64,000 nt of DNA from CAHJXF01 sp038225855 (GTDB taxonomy: Bacteria > Pseudomonadota > Gammaproteobacteria > Burkholderiales > Burkholderiaceae_D), in assembly GCA_038225855.1 (NCBI GenBank), contig JBBRQU010000009.1, positions 39,019 to 103,018 on the forward strand, given 5' to 3'. Numbering within the stretch: position 1 is the first letter of the stretch; the number at the start of each line of letters is the position of its first letter. This document shows, piece after piece, positions 17,253 to 27,136 of the stretch. The notes beneath the pieces are model-generated. The model was not told where the DNA came from. It worked only from the letters and a program-made list of their open reading frames with translations, and searched no databases. The translations under genes and the position numbers were made by a program.

Positions 17253-17770
17253 CGTGCCGACAGATCGGCCAGCAGCGCGTCGATCTTCTCGTCGCTCATC
17301 CAGCTCAACATCCGCTTGTTGTTGAGCAGCATGACCGGCGCGTCGCCGCATGCGCCCAGGCACTCGCCTTCCTGCAACGTGAAGTTGCCGTCGGCGGTGG
17401 TCTCTCGAAAATCGATGGCCAGCTTCTGCTTGAGATAGTCGGCGGCATGCGCGCCGCCCGACAACGCGCACGGCAGGTTGGTGCAGACCGTGATCTTGTG
17501 ACGACCCACTGGCCTGACGTTGTACATGTTGTAGAAAGTCGCGACCTCCTGTACCGCGATCGCGGGCAGGCCGAGATAATCGGCGACGTCGGCCATCACC
17601 TCGACCGACAGCCAGCCCTGCTCGTCCTGCGCGATCCCGAGTGCGGCCATCACCGCCGACTGCTTGCCTTCGGGCGGAAACTTCGACACCTCGCGATCGA
17701 TGCGGCGATAGGCGTCGTCGGTCAGAAGACGCGTGGGGGACTCGGCGCTGCGATCAGTCACGGTCGTCAT
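17249..17770 (-). CDS. nuoE: NADH-quinone oxidoreductase subunit E
   Basis: Thioredoxin-like 2Fe-2S subunit of complex I, 173 residues. Four cluster Cys are visible in CTNLPC and CLGAC, and EVATFYNMYNVRPVG is typical. The ATG at 17770 overlaps the stop of the Uma2 gene upstream as ATGA, and its own stop overlaps nuoF in the same way. Normally nuoE follows nuoD directly; here two unrelated genes lie between. Confidence 0.96.
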   Translation of the reverse strand: MTTVTDRSAESPTRLLTDDAYRRIDREVSKFPPEGKQSAVMAALGIAQDEQGWLSVEVMADVADYLGLPAIAVQEVATFYNMYNVRPVGRHKITVCTNLPCALSGGAHAADYLKQKLAIDFRETTADGNFTLQEGECLGACGDAPVMLLNNKRMLSWMSDEKIDALLADLSAR

Positions 17771-18303
17771 GCGTAGGGTAGGTCGAGAGCGATAGTCGAG
17801 AGGTCGATGCCGAAGCTGGAGACGGCGAGTGCGCCGCCGCGTCCATAAACGCGCACATTGCCTTTCGCATCGACGAGCCACACTTCGATGGCGCCCGCAT
17901 CGAGATAAAGGCGCACCTTCGCCTGTAACTCGGATTCAGCGTTCGACGGAGATTTGATTTCTACGCAAATCTCCGGGGCGATCGAATAGGGATCCTCGAA
18001 TCCATAACGCGAAAGAAAATCGTCCGAACACCACGCGACATCAGGGACCTTGACTCCCTCGGGGGTGGCGACGGAGCACTCGGCGAAGGTATGGCCGCCA
18101 AGTTCTTGCCCAAGCATCTTCGAGATTCGGCCCTGATAGAAGGCGTGCACATTCTTCGCCGGACTCATGATCAACTGCCCCGCCCGATTGGTCTCGACCT
18201 TGTAGGGCAAGTCGCGCAGGTTCTGATCATCGAGAACCTCCAGCCAACGCGCGCTCACCTCTTCGAGCCAGACCGGACGTTGTTGTTCGACGACAGCGTT
18301 CAT
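17767..18303 (-). CDS. Uma2 (DUF820) family protein inside the nuo operon
   Basis: 178 residues. Central PDVAW and EICVEIKSPSN followed by KVRLYLDAGAIEVWLVD match the Uma2/DUF820 family, which has a PD-(D/E)xK nuclease-like fold; the putative Asp, Glu and Lys of that site are all present. The family is mostly uncharacterised and is common as a mobile or multi-copy gene. Here it lies between DUF4019 and nuoE: a GAGGA box is ten bases upstream, and its stop overlaps the nuoE start (ATGA), so nuoE translation probably depends on this gene. No complex I role is known for the family. Confidence 0.85.
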   Translation of the reverse strand: MNAVVEQQRPVWLEEVSARWLEVLDDQNLRDLPYKVETNRAGQLIMSPAKNVHAFYQGRISKMLGQELGGHTFAECSVATPEGVKVPDVAWCSDDFLSRYGFEDPYSIAPEICVEIKSPSNAESELQAKVRLYLDAGAIEVWLVDAKGNVRVYGRGGALAVSSFGIDLSTIALDLPYA

Positions 18304-18313
18304 GATTTCGTCC

Positions 18314-18723
18314 TCAACGAATGAAATAACCGACCGCGCGCCACCGACCGTCAGCGCCCTTGATGAGCGGCAACGTCTCGGTGCGGGCGAGCTCGCTATC
18401 GGAGAACCTGGTTTCGAAGGTCAGCAGCAGATAGTCCCCCGGCGGCGCACCGGGCGGATTCTTCTGCACTTCGGAGTTCTTCATGCTGCGAACCACGACG
18501 TTGCCGAGAGGCTCGCGCACTTGCTTGACCTGCGTGGCCCACTCATTTCGCGAGACCGATTGCTTGAAGTAATCGGACGCTACGTCCCAACTCTCCGCGT
18601 ATTGCTTCGCGTCGATCAGCTTGATGAAGTCGTCGCCCGGTTTGGGATTGTCCTGCGCGAAAGCGGAAGGCAACGCCAGCGCGATCAATACGGCGAGCGC
18701 CGCGAACCATGCGTTGAAGGCTC

Positions 18724-18727
<4 letters not shown>
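18314..18727 (-). CDS. DUF4019 exported protein inside the nuo operon
   Basis: 137 residues with a clear signal peptide (MRAFNAWFAALAVLIALALP, cleavage probably after SAFA) and a DUF4019 domain: FIKLIDAKQYAESWDVAS, REPLGNVVVRS and a C-terminal WRAVGYFIR. It is predicted to be periplasmic; family function unknown. The ATG overlaps the nuoD stop as ATGA and the stop is ten bases before the Uma2 start, so it is fully embedded in the complex I transcript. Homology is confident; any role in complex I assembly is unsupported inference. Confidence 0.87.
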
Positions 18728-19969
<1,242 letters not shown>

Positions 19970-19977
<8 letters not shown>

Positions 19978-20593
19978 GAGCGGTCGGATTGCCGTACTGC
20001 GCGGCGCCGTAGCCTTCTTCGCGAATCACGCGCGGCACGATCTCGCGCGGCTCGATCGTCACCGGCTGATAGACGACGCGTTTCTGCTCGGGGTCGTAGC
20101 GCATCTCGACGTTGCCCGAGATCGGGAAGTCCTTGCGAAACGGATGGCCGACGAAGCCGTAGTCCGTGAGGATGCGACGCAGATCGTTGTGTCCTTCGAA
20201 CACGATGCCGTAGAGATCGAAGGCTTCGCGCTCGTACCAGTTGGCCGATGGCCACACGTCGGTCAGCGACACCAGCACCGGGAAGTCGTCGTCGATCGCG
20301 AAGGTGCGCAAGCGCAGCCGCCAGTTGTGCGTCATCGACAAGAGATGCGAGACGGCCGCGAAGCGCAGGCCCGTCCACGCGCCTTCGCCATGACTCTGGT
20401 AATCGACGCCGCACAAATCGAGCAATTGTTCGAAGCGCAGGTCGGCGTGGTCGCGCAGCGTTGTCGCGACCCGGAGATAGTTGTTCGCAGCGACGACGAG
20501 CGTCAATTCGCCGCGCGCGGCGACGAGACTATAGATCGAGTCGCCGAGCGTGGCGCGCAGATTGGCTTCGAGCGTTTCGAGACGCGTAGTCAT
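19970..20593 (-). CDS. nuoC: NADH-quinone oxidoreductase subunit C
   Basis: 30-kDa-type subunit of the complex I peripheral arm, 207 residues, no cofactor. The family signature ANWYEREAFDLYGIVFEGH followed by DLRRILTDYGFVGHPFRKDFP is intact. It is a separate gene, not the fused nuoCD of enterics. Spacing from nuoB is 27 bases, and it overlaps nuoD by eight. Confidence 0.97.
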
Positions 20594-20620
20594 GCGATGG
20601 TTGCGAATGTTGGAAACGAA

Positions 20621-21100
20621 TCAGGAACGCGCGATCGTGCTTTCGCGCTTGATCTTGTTCATCAACTGCAGAATCCCGTAGATCAGCGCCTCGGCCGTCG
20701 GCGGACAGCCGGGAACATAGACATCGACCGGCACGATGCGATCGCAGCCGCGCACCACCGAATACGAGTAATGGTAATACCCGCCGCCGTTGGCGCACGA
20801 GCCCATCGAGATGACCCAGCGCGGCTCGGTCATCTGGTCATAGACCTTGCGCAACGCGGGCGCCATCTTGTTGCATAGCGTGCCCGCGACGATCATCACG
20901 TCGGACTGGCGCGGGCTCGGGCGAAACACCACGCCGAATCGATCGAGGTCGTAGCGCGCCGCACCCGCATGCATCATCTCGACGGCACAGCACGCGAGGC
21001 CGAACGTCATCGGCCACATCGAACCGGTGCGCACCCAGTTGATGACGTTGTCGAGCTTCGTCGTGACGAAGCCTTCGGAAAGTTTGCCTTCGATGCTCAT
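20621..21100 (-). CDS. nuoB: NADH-quinone oxidoreductase subunit B
   Basis: Peripheral subunit of complex I that binds the terminal 4Fe-4S cluster N2. 159 residues; the ligands are the tandem Cys in GLACCAVEMM, the Cys in GSCANGGGYY and the Cys in VPGCPPTAEALI. Cytoplasmic face of the inner membrane, next to NuoD. Second gene of the operon, 22 bases after nuoA. Confidence 0.98.
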   Translation of the reverse strand: MSIEGKLSEGFVTTKLDNVINWVRTGSMWPMTFGLACCAVEMMHAGAARYDLDRFGVVFRPSPRQSDVMIVAGTLCNKMAPALRKVYDQMTEPRWVISMGSCANGGGYYHYSYSVVRGCDRIVPVDVYVPGCPPTAEALIYGILQLMNKIKRESTIARS

Positions 21101-21122
21101 GATGAGTGTTTCTGCCCGGGGC

Positions 21123-21482
21123 TCATTCCCAATCGAGCGCGCCCTTCTTCCAGATGTACCAGAACCCGACCAGGAATTCGATCACGAACACCACCATCGT
21201 GAGGTAGCCGTATAGGCCCAGATCGCGCAGCGCGACGGCCCAGGGAAAAAAGAACGCGGTCTCGAGATCGAACAGGATGAAGAGGATCGCGATCAGGTAG
21301 TAGCGCACGTCGAACTTCATGCGCGCGTCCTCGAATGCCTCGAAGCCGCATTCGTAGGGAGACAGCTTCTCGCTGTCGGGATTGTTGGGCGCGATGAAGT
21401 TGCCCAGCGTCACGGCCGCGAGACCCACGCCCGAGCCGACGAGGATGAAGAGAAGAACCGGAAAATAATTTTCGAGCAACAC
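21123..21482 (-). CDS. nuoA: NADH-quinone oxidoreductase subunit A
   Basis: First gene of the complex I operon; 119 residues with three transmembrane helices. SPYECGFEAFEDARMKFDVRYYLIAILFILFDLE is the family signature, including the Cys of the helix 1-2 loop. The 88-base gap upstream to tRNA-Leu should carry the operon promoter, but I see no convincing -35/-10 pair; read-through from secG-tRNA is possible. Confidence 0.97.
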   Translation of the reverse strand: MLLENYFPVLLFILVGSGVGLAAVTLGNFIAPNNPDSEKLSPYECGFEAFEDARMKFDVRYYLIAILFILFDLETAFFFPWAVALRDLGLYGYLTMVVFVIEFLVGFWYIWKKGALDWE

Positions 21483-21570
21483 GGGACGATCCTGACAGAT
21501 CCTGCCTCGATCGAGGCGTTGCGATGCGCCTGCACGGAACGCGTACGAAACAACGGTCGAAGTAAAACTC

Positions 21571-21655
21571 TGGTGCCGACGGCGAGACTCGAACTCGCAC
21601 AGCTTTCGCCACTACCCCCTCAAGATAGCGTGTCTACCAATTTCACCACGTCGGC
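21571..21655 (-). tRNA. tRNA-Leu (anticodon GAG)
   Basis: 85-base class II tRNA with encoded CCA. Acceptor arms GCCGACG/CGTCGGC pair, the D-arm is GGTGAAATTGGTAGACACGC, the anticodon stem CTATC/GGTAG surrounds loop TTGAGGG (anticodon GAG, Leu CUC/CUU), a long variable arm is present, and the T-loop is GTTCGAGTC. Lies between secG and nuoA, as in other betaproteobacteria. Confidence 0.97.
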
Positions 21656-21767
21656 ATGTGGGGCAATCCGCTTTACCGGAAATTTCGCGGCGGACCGCCG
21701 AAAACAAATTGTCTCATCCCTTGCGCGGAACGACGACGCGCACGAAGGCGACGCCGCGCTCAACCGG

Positions 21768-22178
21768 CTACTTCGGAATCTCTGCCTGCTTGTTTGCGTC
21801 CTTTTCAGGCGCGGGCGCGACAGGCGTTGGCTGCGTCTGCTGATTTGCCGCGGGAGCGCCCTTGGACGCGGGGTCGATCGGAACGGCGGGCGCGTTCTGG
21901 GCAGGCAAGTTCTGCATCACGCTGCCGCCCGACCTGGGCCGATTGGTCGCGAAGTACGAGAGTGCGAGCGTGCTGATGAAGAACACCGCGGCCAGGACCG
22001 CGGTAGTGCGGCTCAGGAAGTTGGCCGAACCGGTCGCACCGAACAGGCTGCCCGAGGCGCCCGCACCAAAGCCGGTCCCCATGTCCGCGCCCTTGCCGTG
22101 CTGTAGCAGCACGAGCACCACGATGCCGATGGCCGACAGCAGCATCACCCCATAAACGATCTTGCTCAGGATATCCAT
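21768..22178 (-). CDS. secG: preprotein translocase subunit SecG
   Basis: Auxiliary inner-membrane subunit of the SecYEG translocon. 136 residues: two transmembrane helices (about 4-22 and 53-72) joined by GKGADMGTGFGAGASGSLFGATGSANFLSR, the SecG signature, then a Pro/Ala/Gln-rich tail that betaproteobacterial SecG often carries. ATG at 22178 has an AAGAGG box; an upstream TTG frame to 22205 is less likely. Follows tpiA by 42 bases and precedes tRNA-Leu. Confidence 0.94.
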   Translation of the reverse strand: MDILSKIVYGVMLLSAIGIVVLVLLQHGKGADMGTGFGAGASGSLFGATGSANFLSRTTAVLAAVFFISTLALSYFATNRPRSGGSVMQNLPAQNAPAVPIDPASKGAPAANQQTQPTPVAPAPEKDANKQAEIPK

Positions 22179-22220
22179 ACGCCTCTTGACCTGGAACTGC
22201 GCCAATCACAATTTCGAGGA

Positions 22221-22997
22221 TCACGCAGCCACGGTTGCCGCAGCGGCCGCAACGATCCCCATGAAATCTTTCGCGATCAGCGATGCGCCGCCAATCAAAC
22301 CGCCGTCGATGTCCGGACTCTCGAACAATGCCGCTGCGTTCGAAGCCTTGACGCTGCCCCCGTAAAGAATCACCAATCGCGACGCTACGTCCGCATCGCG
22401 CGTCGCGACGTGCGCACGAATCGCCGCATGCATCGCTTGCGCCTCCTCGGGACTCGCCGTCTTGCCGGTTCCGATCGCCCACACCGGTTCGTAGGCCACG
22501 ACGCACTTCGCAAGTCCTTCGGCGCCGACGCGTTCGAGCATTGCATCCAACTGCATCGCCACGATCGCTGCCGCCCGGCCCTGCTCGCGTTCCGCGAGGG
22601 TTTCGCCGACGCACACGATCGGAGTCAATCCCGTCGCGATCGCCCGCGCGGCCTTGGCCGCAACGCGTTCGTTGCTATCGCCAAACCATGTGCGCCGCTC
22701 CGAATGGCCGACGATTGCATAGCGACAATCGAATTCCCGCAGCATCGACGCAGACACTTCGCCGGTGTAGGCGCCGCTCTCGAATTCGCTCACGTCCTGC
22801 GAACCGAACGCGATCTTCGATTCCGCGAGTTCGTGCCTCGCCTGTGCGAGATAGGGAAACGGGACGCACACCGCTACGTCGCAGCCGAATGCCCTATTGC
22901 GTGATGCCGACACAAGCGACGAAAGAAGCGCCTCATTGGCCTCGAGACCCCCGTTCATCTTCCAGTTTCCGACGACCAATTTGCGACGCTGCTGCAT
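22221..22997 (-). CDS. tpiA: triose-phosphate isomerase
   Basis: Interconverts dihydroxyacetone phosphate and glyceraldehyde 3-phosphate. 258 residues; NWKMN at 11-15 holds the active-site Asn and Lys, the electrophilic His is in IVGHSERR, the catalytic Glu in VVAYEPVWAIGTGK, and the phosphate loop in LYGGSVK. The tail ends in an Ala/Val-rich stretch. First of a tpiA-secG-tRNA group. Confidence 0.97.
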   Translation of the reverse strand: MQQRRKLVVGNWKMNGGLEANEALLSSLVSASRNRAFGCDVAVCVPFPYLAQARHELAESKIAFGSQDVSEFESGAYTGEVSASMLREFDCRYAIVGHSERRTWFGDSNERVAAKAARAIATGLTPIVCVGETLAEREQGRAAAIVAMQLDAMLERVGAEGLAKCVVAYEPVWAIGTGKTASPEEAQAMHAAIRAHVATRDADVASRLVILYGGSVKASNAAALFESPDIDGGLIGGASLIAKDFMGIVAAAAATVAA

Positions 22998-23096
22998 ACG
23001 ACGAAACCCGATCGAAAACCGAAATGCGAAACCGCAGGATTGTACGCACTTCGGTCGAGGTGGGTCAAACGACCAAGCCTCGCATTGCGTCCGAGC

Positions 23097-23168
23097 TTGG
23101 TCGTCCCCGCGCGGCGAAACCCGGCGCCGTCCGGCAAGCCGCCGAGTACCTGCTTTGGCAGGAATGAC
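23097..23168. repeat. degenerate palindromic repeat, copy D
   Basis: The spacer between the quinone oxidoreductase and tpiA holds GGTCGTCCCCGC at its left and a CCTGC-TTTG-GCAGG hairpin followed by AATGAC at its right. It resembles the dispersed palindrome of the nuo spacers, but with decayed inner stems. Confidence 0.5.
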
Positions 23169-23177
23169 AAGCAGCCG

Positions 23178-24182
23178 TCACACCTCCAGCACGATCTTCC
23201 CCACATGTGTGCTGCTTTCCATCAAGCGATGCGCATCCGCAGCCTGATCGAGTGGAAAGGTCTTGAAGACCACCGGCTTGATCGCGCCCGATTCGAACAG
23301 CGGCCACACGTGCTCGCGCAGATTGTGCGCAATGCATCCCTTGAATGCGGCGTCGCGCGGACGCAAGGTCGAACCTGAAATCGTCAATCGACGTCGCAGG
23401 ACCTGACCCAGATCGACCTCGGCCTTCGCCCCGCCCAACAACGCGATCAACGCGATGCGGCCGTCGTCGGCCAACGCCATCAGTTCACGCGGCAGATAGT
23501 CGCCGCCGACCATGTCGAGGATCACGTCGACACCGCGGCCTTCGGTCAGGCCCTTGACGACCGCGACGAAATCTTCGCTTCGATAATTGATTCCTCGCTC
23601 GGCGCCCAAGGCCTCGCACGCGCGCGCCTTGTCGTCCGATCCCGCGGTTGCGAAGACGCGATGCCCGAGTGCGGCGGCCAGCTGAATCGCGGTCACGCCG
23701 ATGCCGCTCGTGCCGCCTTGCACGAGCAGCGTCTCCATGCGGCCGACCGCGTCGCGTCCGAGGTGCGCGCGCTCGAAGACGTTGCTCCACACCGTGAAGA
23801 AAGTCTCGGGCAGAGACGCCGCTTCGACCATCGTCAAATTGTGCGGGATCGGCAGGCACTGGGCAGCCGGAGCCGTGCAGTATTCGGCGTATCCACCCCC
23901 TTGCACAAGCGCACAGACCTGATCGCCGATCGTCATGTGCAGATCGTTCAACGTCTCGCCGTCGCCGACTTCCGCGATGACCCCCGCGACTTCCAGACCG
24001 GGAAGGTCCGACGCTCCGGGCGGCACGGGGTAGTTGCCGGTGCGCTGAAGGATGTCGGGGCGATTGATCCCCGCGGCGTGTACATGGATCAGCACTTCAC
24101 CGGGTTTCGGAACGGGCCTCGCCCGCTCGCATGGGACGAGCACTTCGGGACCGCCGGGATGCTTGATTTCGATTGCTTTCAT
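23178..24182 (-). CDS. NAD(P)H-quinone oxidoreductase, PIG3/zeta-crystallin type
   Basis: 334-residue zinc-free medium-chain dehydrogenase. The GroES-like domain is about 1-130; the Rossmann domain starts near 140 with VQGGTSGIGVTAIQLAAALG. AGINRPDILQRTGNYPVPPGASDLPGLEVAG is typical of the PIG3 subgroup, which reduces quinones with NADPH. There are no structural-zinc Cys. It is upstream of tpiA on the same strand with a 180-base gap containing a repeat. Family certain, substrate not. Confidence 0.9.
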   Translation of the reverse strand: MKAIEIKHPGGPEVLVPCERARPVPKPGEVLIHVHAAGINRPDILQRTGNYPVPPGASDLPGLEVAGVIAEVGDGETLNDLHMTIGDQVCALVQGGGYAEYCTAPAAQCLPIPHNLTMVEAASLPETFFTVWSNVFERAHLGRDAVGRMETLLVQGGTSGIGVTAIQLAAALGHRVFATAGSDDKARACEALGAERGINYRSEDFVAVVKGLTEGRGVDVILDMVGGDYLPRELMALADDGRIALIALLGGAKAEVDLGQVLRRRLTISGSTLRPRDAAFKGCIAHNLREHVWPLFESGAIKPVVFKTFPLDQAADAHRLMESSTHVGKIVLEV

Positions 24183-24193
24183 CGCTGCATTCG

Positions 24194-24307
24194 TCAGGTT
24201 GATTGAGGCGCCTCATCGAAGCGCCAGCCAAACAAGCCGCCATAAAAAAGCGCGCCCTCCTCCATGTCCGGGACGGCAAACGTGAAGTACGCGAGTTCGG
24301 CAGCCAT
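24194..24307 (-). pseudogene. truncated VOC (glyoxalase/bleomycin-resistance) gene
   Basis: A 37-residue open frame begins as a normal VOC-superfamily protein (ELAYFTFAVPD, ALFYGGLFGWRF) and then stops with TGA after FDEAPQST, 11 bases upstream of the quinone oxidoreductase start. VOC proteins of this type are about 120 residues, so roughly the first third of one betaalphabeta repeat is left. An in-frame ATG at 24328 would add seven residues. It lies just beyond the pnp terminator. Probably a deletion remnant; no downstream remainder is visible. Confidence 0.6.
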
Positions 24308-24364
24308 GATGAATCCATGTTCCGTCATTGCGACGCCAACCTTCCAATCAACGGAAGGTTTCAG

Positions 24365-24391
24365 AAAAAAGGGCGCATAGCGTGCGCCCTT
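24365..24391 (-). terminator. intrinsic terminator of pnp
   Basis: On the minus strand AGGGCGCA, loop CGCTA, TGCGCCCT is followed by TTTTTC. It is 33 bases after the pnp stop codon. Confidence 0.88.
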
Positions 24392-24423
24392 CGATCGATC
24401 AACGTGAGCCCATGCCCCGAGTA

Positions 24424-26568
24424 TCACGCCGGATGTTCTTCGGCCGGAGCGCGTTGCGGCGCAGGAGCATCGCCGCCCACCGCCTTCATCGACAAGCGCA
24501 GGCGTCCCTTGTCGTCGGCCTCGAGCACCTTGACTTTCACGACCTGGCCTTCCTTCAGATAGTCGGCCACTGCGTTAACTCGCTCGTTGGCGATCTGGCT
24601 GATGTGCAAGAGACCGTCCTTGCCCGGCAGGACCTGAACGATCGCGCCGAAGTCGAGCAGCTTCAATACCGTGCCTTCGTAGATCGTGCCGACTTCGACT
24701 TCGGCCGTCAGATCCTGGATGCGCTTCTTGGCCAATTGCCCGGCCGCGGCATCGACCGACGCGATCGTCACGATGCCGTCGTCGTTGATGTCGATCTGGG
24801 TCTTGGTCTCTTCGGTCAACGCACGAATCGTCGAGCCGCCCTTGCCGATCACGTCGCGGATCTTCTCGGGATTGATCTTGATCGTGATCAGACGCGGCGC
24901 GAAATCGGACAACTCGGTCTTGGTGTGCGGCAACGCCTCTTGCATCTTGCTCAGGATATGCATGCGCGCTTCCTGCGCCTGCGCGAGCGCGACCTGCATG
25001 ATCTCTTTGGTGATGCCCTGGATCTTGATGTCCATCTGCAGAGCGGTGATGCCGGCAGTGGTGCCCGCGACCTTGAAGTCCATGTCGCCCAGATGATCCT
25101 CGTCGCCGAGGATGTCGGTCAGCACCGCGAACTTGTTGCCTTCCTTGATGAGGCCCATCGCGATGCCCGCGACATGCGCCGTCATCGGCACGCCCGCGTC
25201 CATCAATGCCAGGCAGCCGCCGCATACCGACGCCATCGACGACGAGCCGTTGGACTCGGTGATCTCGGACACGAGGCGGATCGAATAGCTGAACTCTTCC
25301 TTCGGCGGCAGGCACGCGAGCAGCGCGCGCTTGGCCAGACGGCCGTGGCCGATCTCGCGACGCTTGGGCGTGCCGACGCGGCCGGTCTCGCCGGTTGCGA
25401 ACGGCGGCATGTTGTAGTGGAGCATGAAGCGATCGGTGTACTCGCCCATCAGTGCATCGATGCGCTGCTCGTCGCGGCCCGTACCGAGCGTCGCGACGAC
25501 CAGCGCCTGCGTCTCGCCGCGCGTGAACAGCGCCGAGCCGTGGGTGCGCGGCAGAACGCCGGTGCGAATTTCGATGGGACGCACGGTGCGCGTGTCGCGT
25601 CCATCGATGCGCGGCTCACCGTCGAGGATCTGACTGCGGACGATTTTCGATTCGAGGTCGTAGAGGATGTTGCCGACTTCGACGGCTTCGGGCACTTCAC
25701 CGCCGATACTGGTCGCCTCTTCAGCGAGCTTGCTCATCACCGATGCGTTGATGCGCTTCAATTGCGTGCTGCGCTCCTGCTTCGAGCGCATCTGATAGGC
25801 CGCGCGCAAATCGACTTCGGCGAAATGCTTGACGCGGTTGGTCAGCGCCTCGTTCTTCGCCGGCGCATGCCAATCCCATTCGGGCTTGCCGGCATCTTTC
25901 ACGAGCTCGTGAATCGCGTCGATCGCCTTCTGCATCTCGTTGTGTCCGAACACCACGGCGCCGAGCATCACGTCTTCGGGCAGTTGCCGGGCTTCGGACT
26001 CGACCATCAGGACCGCCGCTTCGGTGCCCGCGACGACCAGGTTCAGCTTCGACGTCTCGAGGTCGGTCTTGCTGGGGTTCAACACGTATTGGCCATTCAT
26101 GTAGCCGACGCGCGCGGCGCCGATGGGGCCGGCGAACGGAATGCCCGAGATCGACAGTGCAGCCGACGCACCGATCAACGCCGGGATGTCGGGGTCGATC
26201 TCGGGGTTGACCGACAGCACGTGGATGATCACCTGGACTTCGTTGTAGAAGCCCTCGGGAAACAGCGGGCGGATCGGTCGATCGATCAGGCGGCTGGTCA
26301 GCGTTTCCTTCTCGCTCGGCCTGCCTTCGCGCTTGAAGAAGCCGCCGGGGATCTTGCCCGCGGCATAGGTCTTCTCGACGTAGTCGACGGTCAGCGGAAA
26401 AAAGTCCTGCCCCTGCTTGGCGGACTTGGACGCAACCACCGTTGCGAGGACGACCGTATCGTCGACCGTGACGAGTACGGCGCCGCCGGCCTGGCGAGCG
26501 ATCTCGCCGGTCTCGAGCGTGACCTGATGCTGGCCGTACTGAAAGCTCTTGGACACTTTGTTGAACAT
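24424..26568 (-). CDS. pnp: polyribonucleotide nucleotidyltransferase (PNPase)
   Basis: Phosphorolytic 3'-5' exoribonuclease and degradosome component, 714 residues. Two RNase PH-like domains (about 5-145 and 315-460) flank a helical linker; a KH domain (about 550-605, IRDVIGKGGSTIRAL) and an S1 domain (about 620-690, GTVLKLLDFGAIVQVLPGKDGLLHIS) follow. GETQALVVATLGT of the catalytic core is intact. The ATG has a GAGGA box. It follows rpsO as in most proteobacteria, separated by 163 bases containing a tandem repeat and a possible processing hairpin. Confidence 0.98.
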   Translation of the reverse strand: MFNKVSKSFQYGQHQVTLETGEIARQAGGAVLVTVDDTVVLATVVASKSAKQGQDFFPLTVDYVEKTYAAGKIPGGFFKREGRPSEKETLTSRLIDRPIRPLFPEGFYNEVQVIIHVLSVNPEIDPDIPALIGASAALSISGIPFAGPIGAARVGYMNGQYVLNPSKTDLETSKLNLVVAGTEAAVLMVESEARQLPEDVMLGAVVFGHNEMQKAIDAIHELVKDAGKPEWDWHAPAKNEALTNRVKHFAEVDLRAAYQMRSKQERSTQLKRINASVMSKLAEEATSIGGEVPEAVEVGNILYDLESKIVRSQILDGEPRIDGRDTRTVRPIEIRTGVLPRTHGSALFTRGETQALVVATLGTGRDEQRIDALMGEYTDRFMLHYNMPPFATGETGRVGTPKRREIGHGRLAKRALLACLPPKEEFSYSIRLVSEITESNGSSSMASVCGGCLALMDAGVPMTAHVAGIAMGLIKEGNKFAVLTDILGDEDHLGDMDFKVAGTTAGITALQMDIKIQGITKEIMQVALAQAQEARMHILSKMQEALPHTKTELSDFAPRLITIKINPEKIRDVIGKGGSTIRALTEETKTQIDINDDGIVTIASVDAAAGQLAKKRIQDLTAEVEVGTIYEGTVLKLLDFGAIVQVLPGKDGLLHISQIANERVNAVADYLKEGQVVKVKVLEADDKGRLRLSMKAVGGDAPAPQRAPAEEHPA

Positions 26569-26603
26569 GGATATTCCTCAGTGAGACGACATGCCGCGTC
26601 TTG

Positions 26604-26641
26604 ACGATGGAAACGAGCGATGGAAGCGAGTGATGGAAGCG
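26604..26641. repeat. 13-bp tandem repeat in the rpsO-pnp spacer
   Basis: Three near-copies of CGATGGAARCGAG (CGATGGAAACGAG, CGATGGAAGCGAG, TGATGGAAGCGCA) sit in the rpsO-pnp intercistronic region, between the pnp ribosome binding site and a possible hairpin at about 26646-26676. Confidence 0.75.
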
Positions 26642-26645
26642 CAAG

Positions 26646-26676
26646 AAGGCCCGCGACAGCGACTGACGCAGGCTTT
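26646..26676 (-). other. possible processing or termination hairpin after rpsO
   Basis: On the minus strand AAGCCTGCG can pair, with a bulge, with CGCGGGCCTT 22-31 bases later. The rpsO-pnp spacer of enterics carries an attenuating terminator and RNase III sites; this imperfect stem could be the counterpart. Weak evidence; no T-run. Confidence 0.3.
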
Positions 26677-26731
26677 CTCGTTTGAATCGGTGGCGATGCG
26701 ACCAGGGTGGTCGGTCGATTGCTTGTGCTGA

Positions 26732-27001
26732 CTACTTGCGCAGACCCAGCTTCTCGATCAGCGCGCGATAGCGATCGGCATCCTTGCCTTTCAGATAATC
26801 GAGCAGCTTGCGACGACGGCTCACCATGCGCAGCAGACCGCGACGCGAGTGGTGATCCTTGACGTGTTCCTTGAAATGCGGCGTGAGTTCGTTGATGCGA
26901 GCAGTCAGCAGCGCGACCTGAACTTCGGGAGACCCGGTATCGTTCAACGCACGCGCATGCGCGGTGACGATATCGGTCTTGCTGATGTTGGCGAATGCCA
27001 T
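26732..27001 (-). CDS. rpsO: 30S ribosomal protein S15
   Basis: 89 residues, the exact standard length. Binds 16S rRNA early in 30S assembly. GSPEVQVALLTARINELTPHFKEHVKDHHSRRGLLRMVSRRRKLLDYLK is the S15 signature. ATG at 27001 was chosen on homology; the preceding CCCGGA and AGTCAAGGAGTC region provides an AAGGAG box. Upstream of pnp in the usual order. Confidence 0.98.
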   Translation of the reverse strand: MAFANISKTDIVTAHARALNDTGSPEVQVALLTARINELTPHFKEHVKDHHSRRGLLRMVSRRRKLLDYLKGKDADRYRALIEKLGLRK

Positions 27002-27136
27002 ATCCGGGACTCCTTGACTGGCGGTCGCAGCTGGATGGGCCACGCCGTGATTGCGAAAGGCGCGGATTGTACCGCGATTCGAGATCGGGGTTCCGTGCGA
27101 CGATAATCGTTGCGTCGATGATCTGTGAGCCTCTTC

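Noticed and set aside
24328..26604. 758-codon open frame on the plus strand opposite pnp
   Set aside because: It is the antisense shadow of a highly conserved gene; its product is Arg/Asp/His-rich low complexity typical of GC-rich complements.
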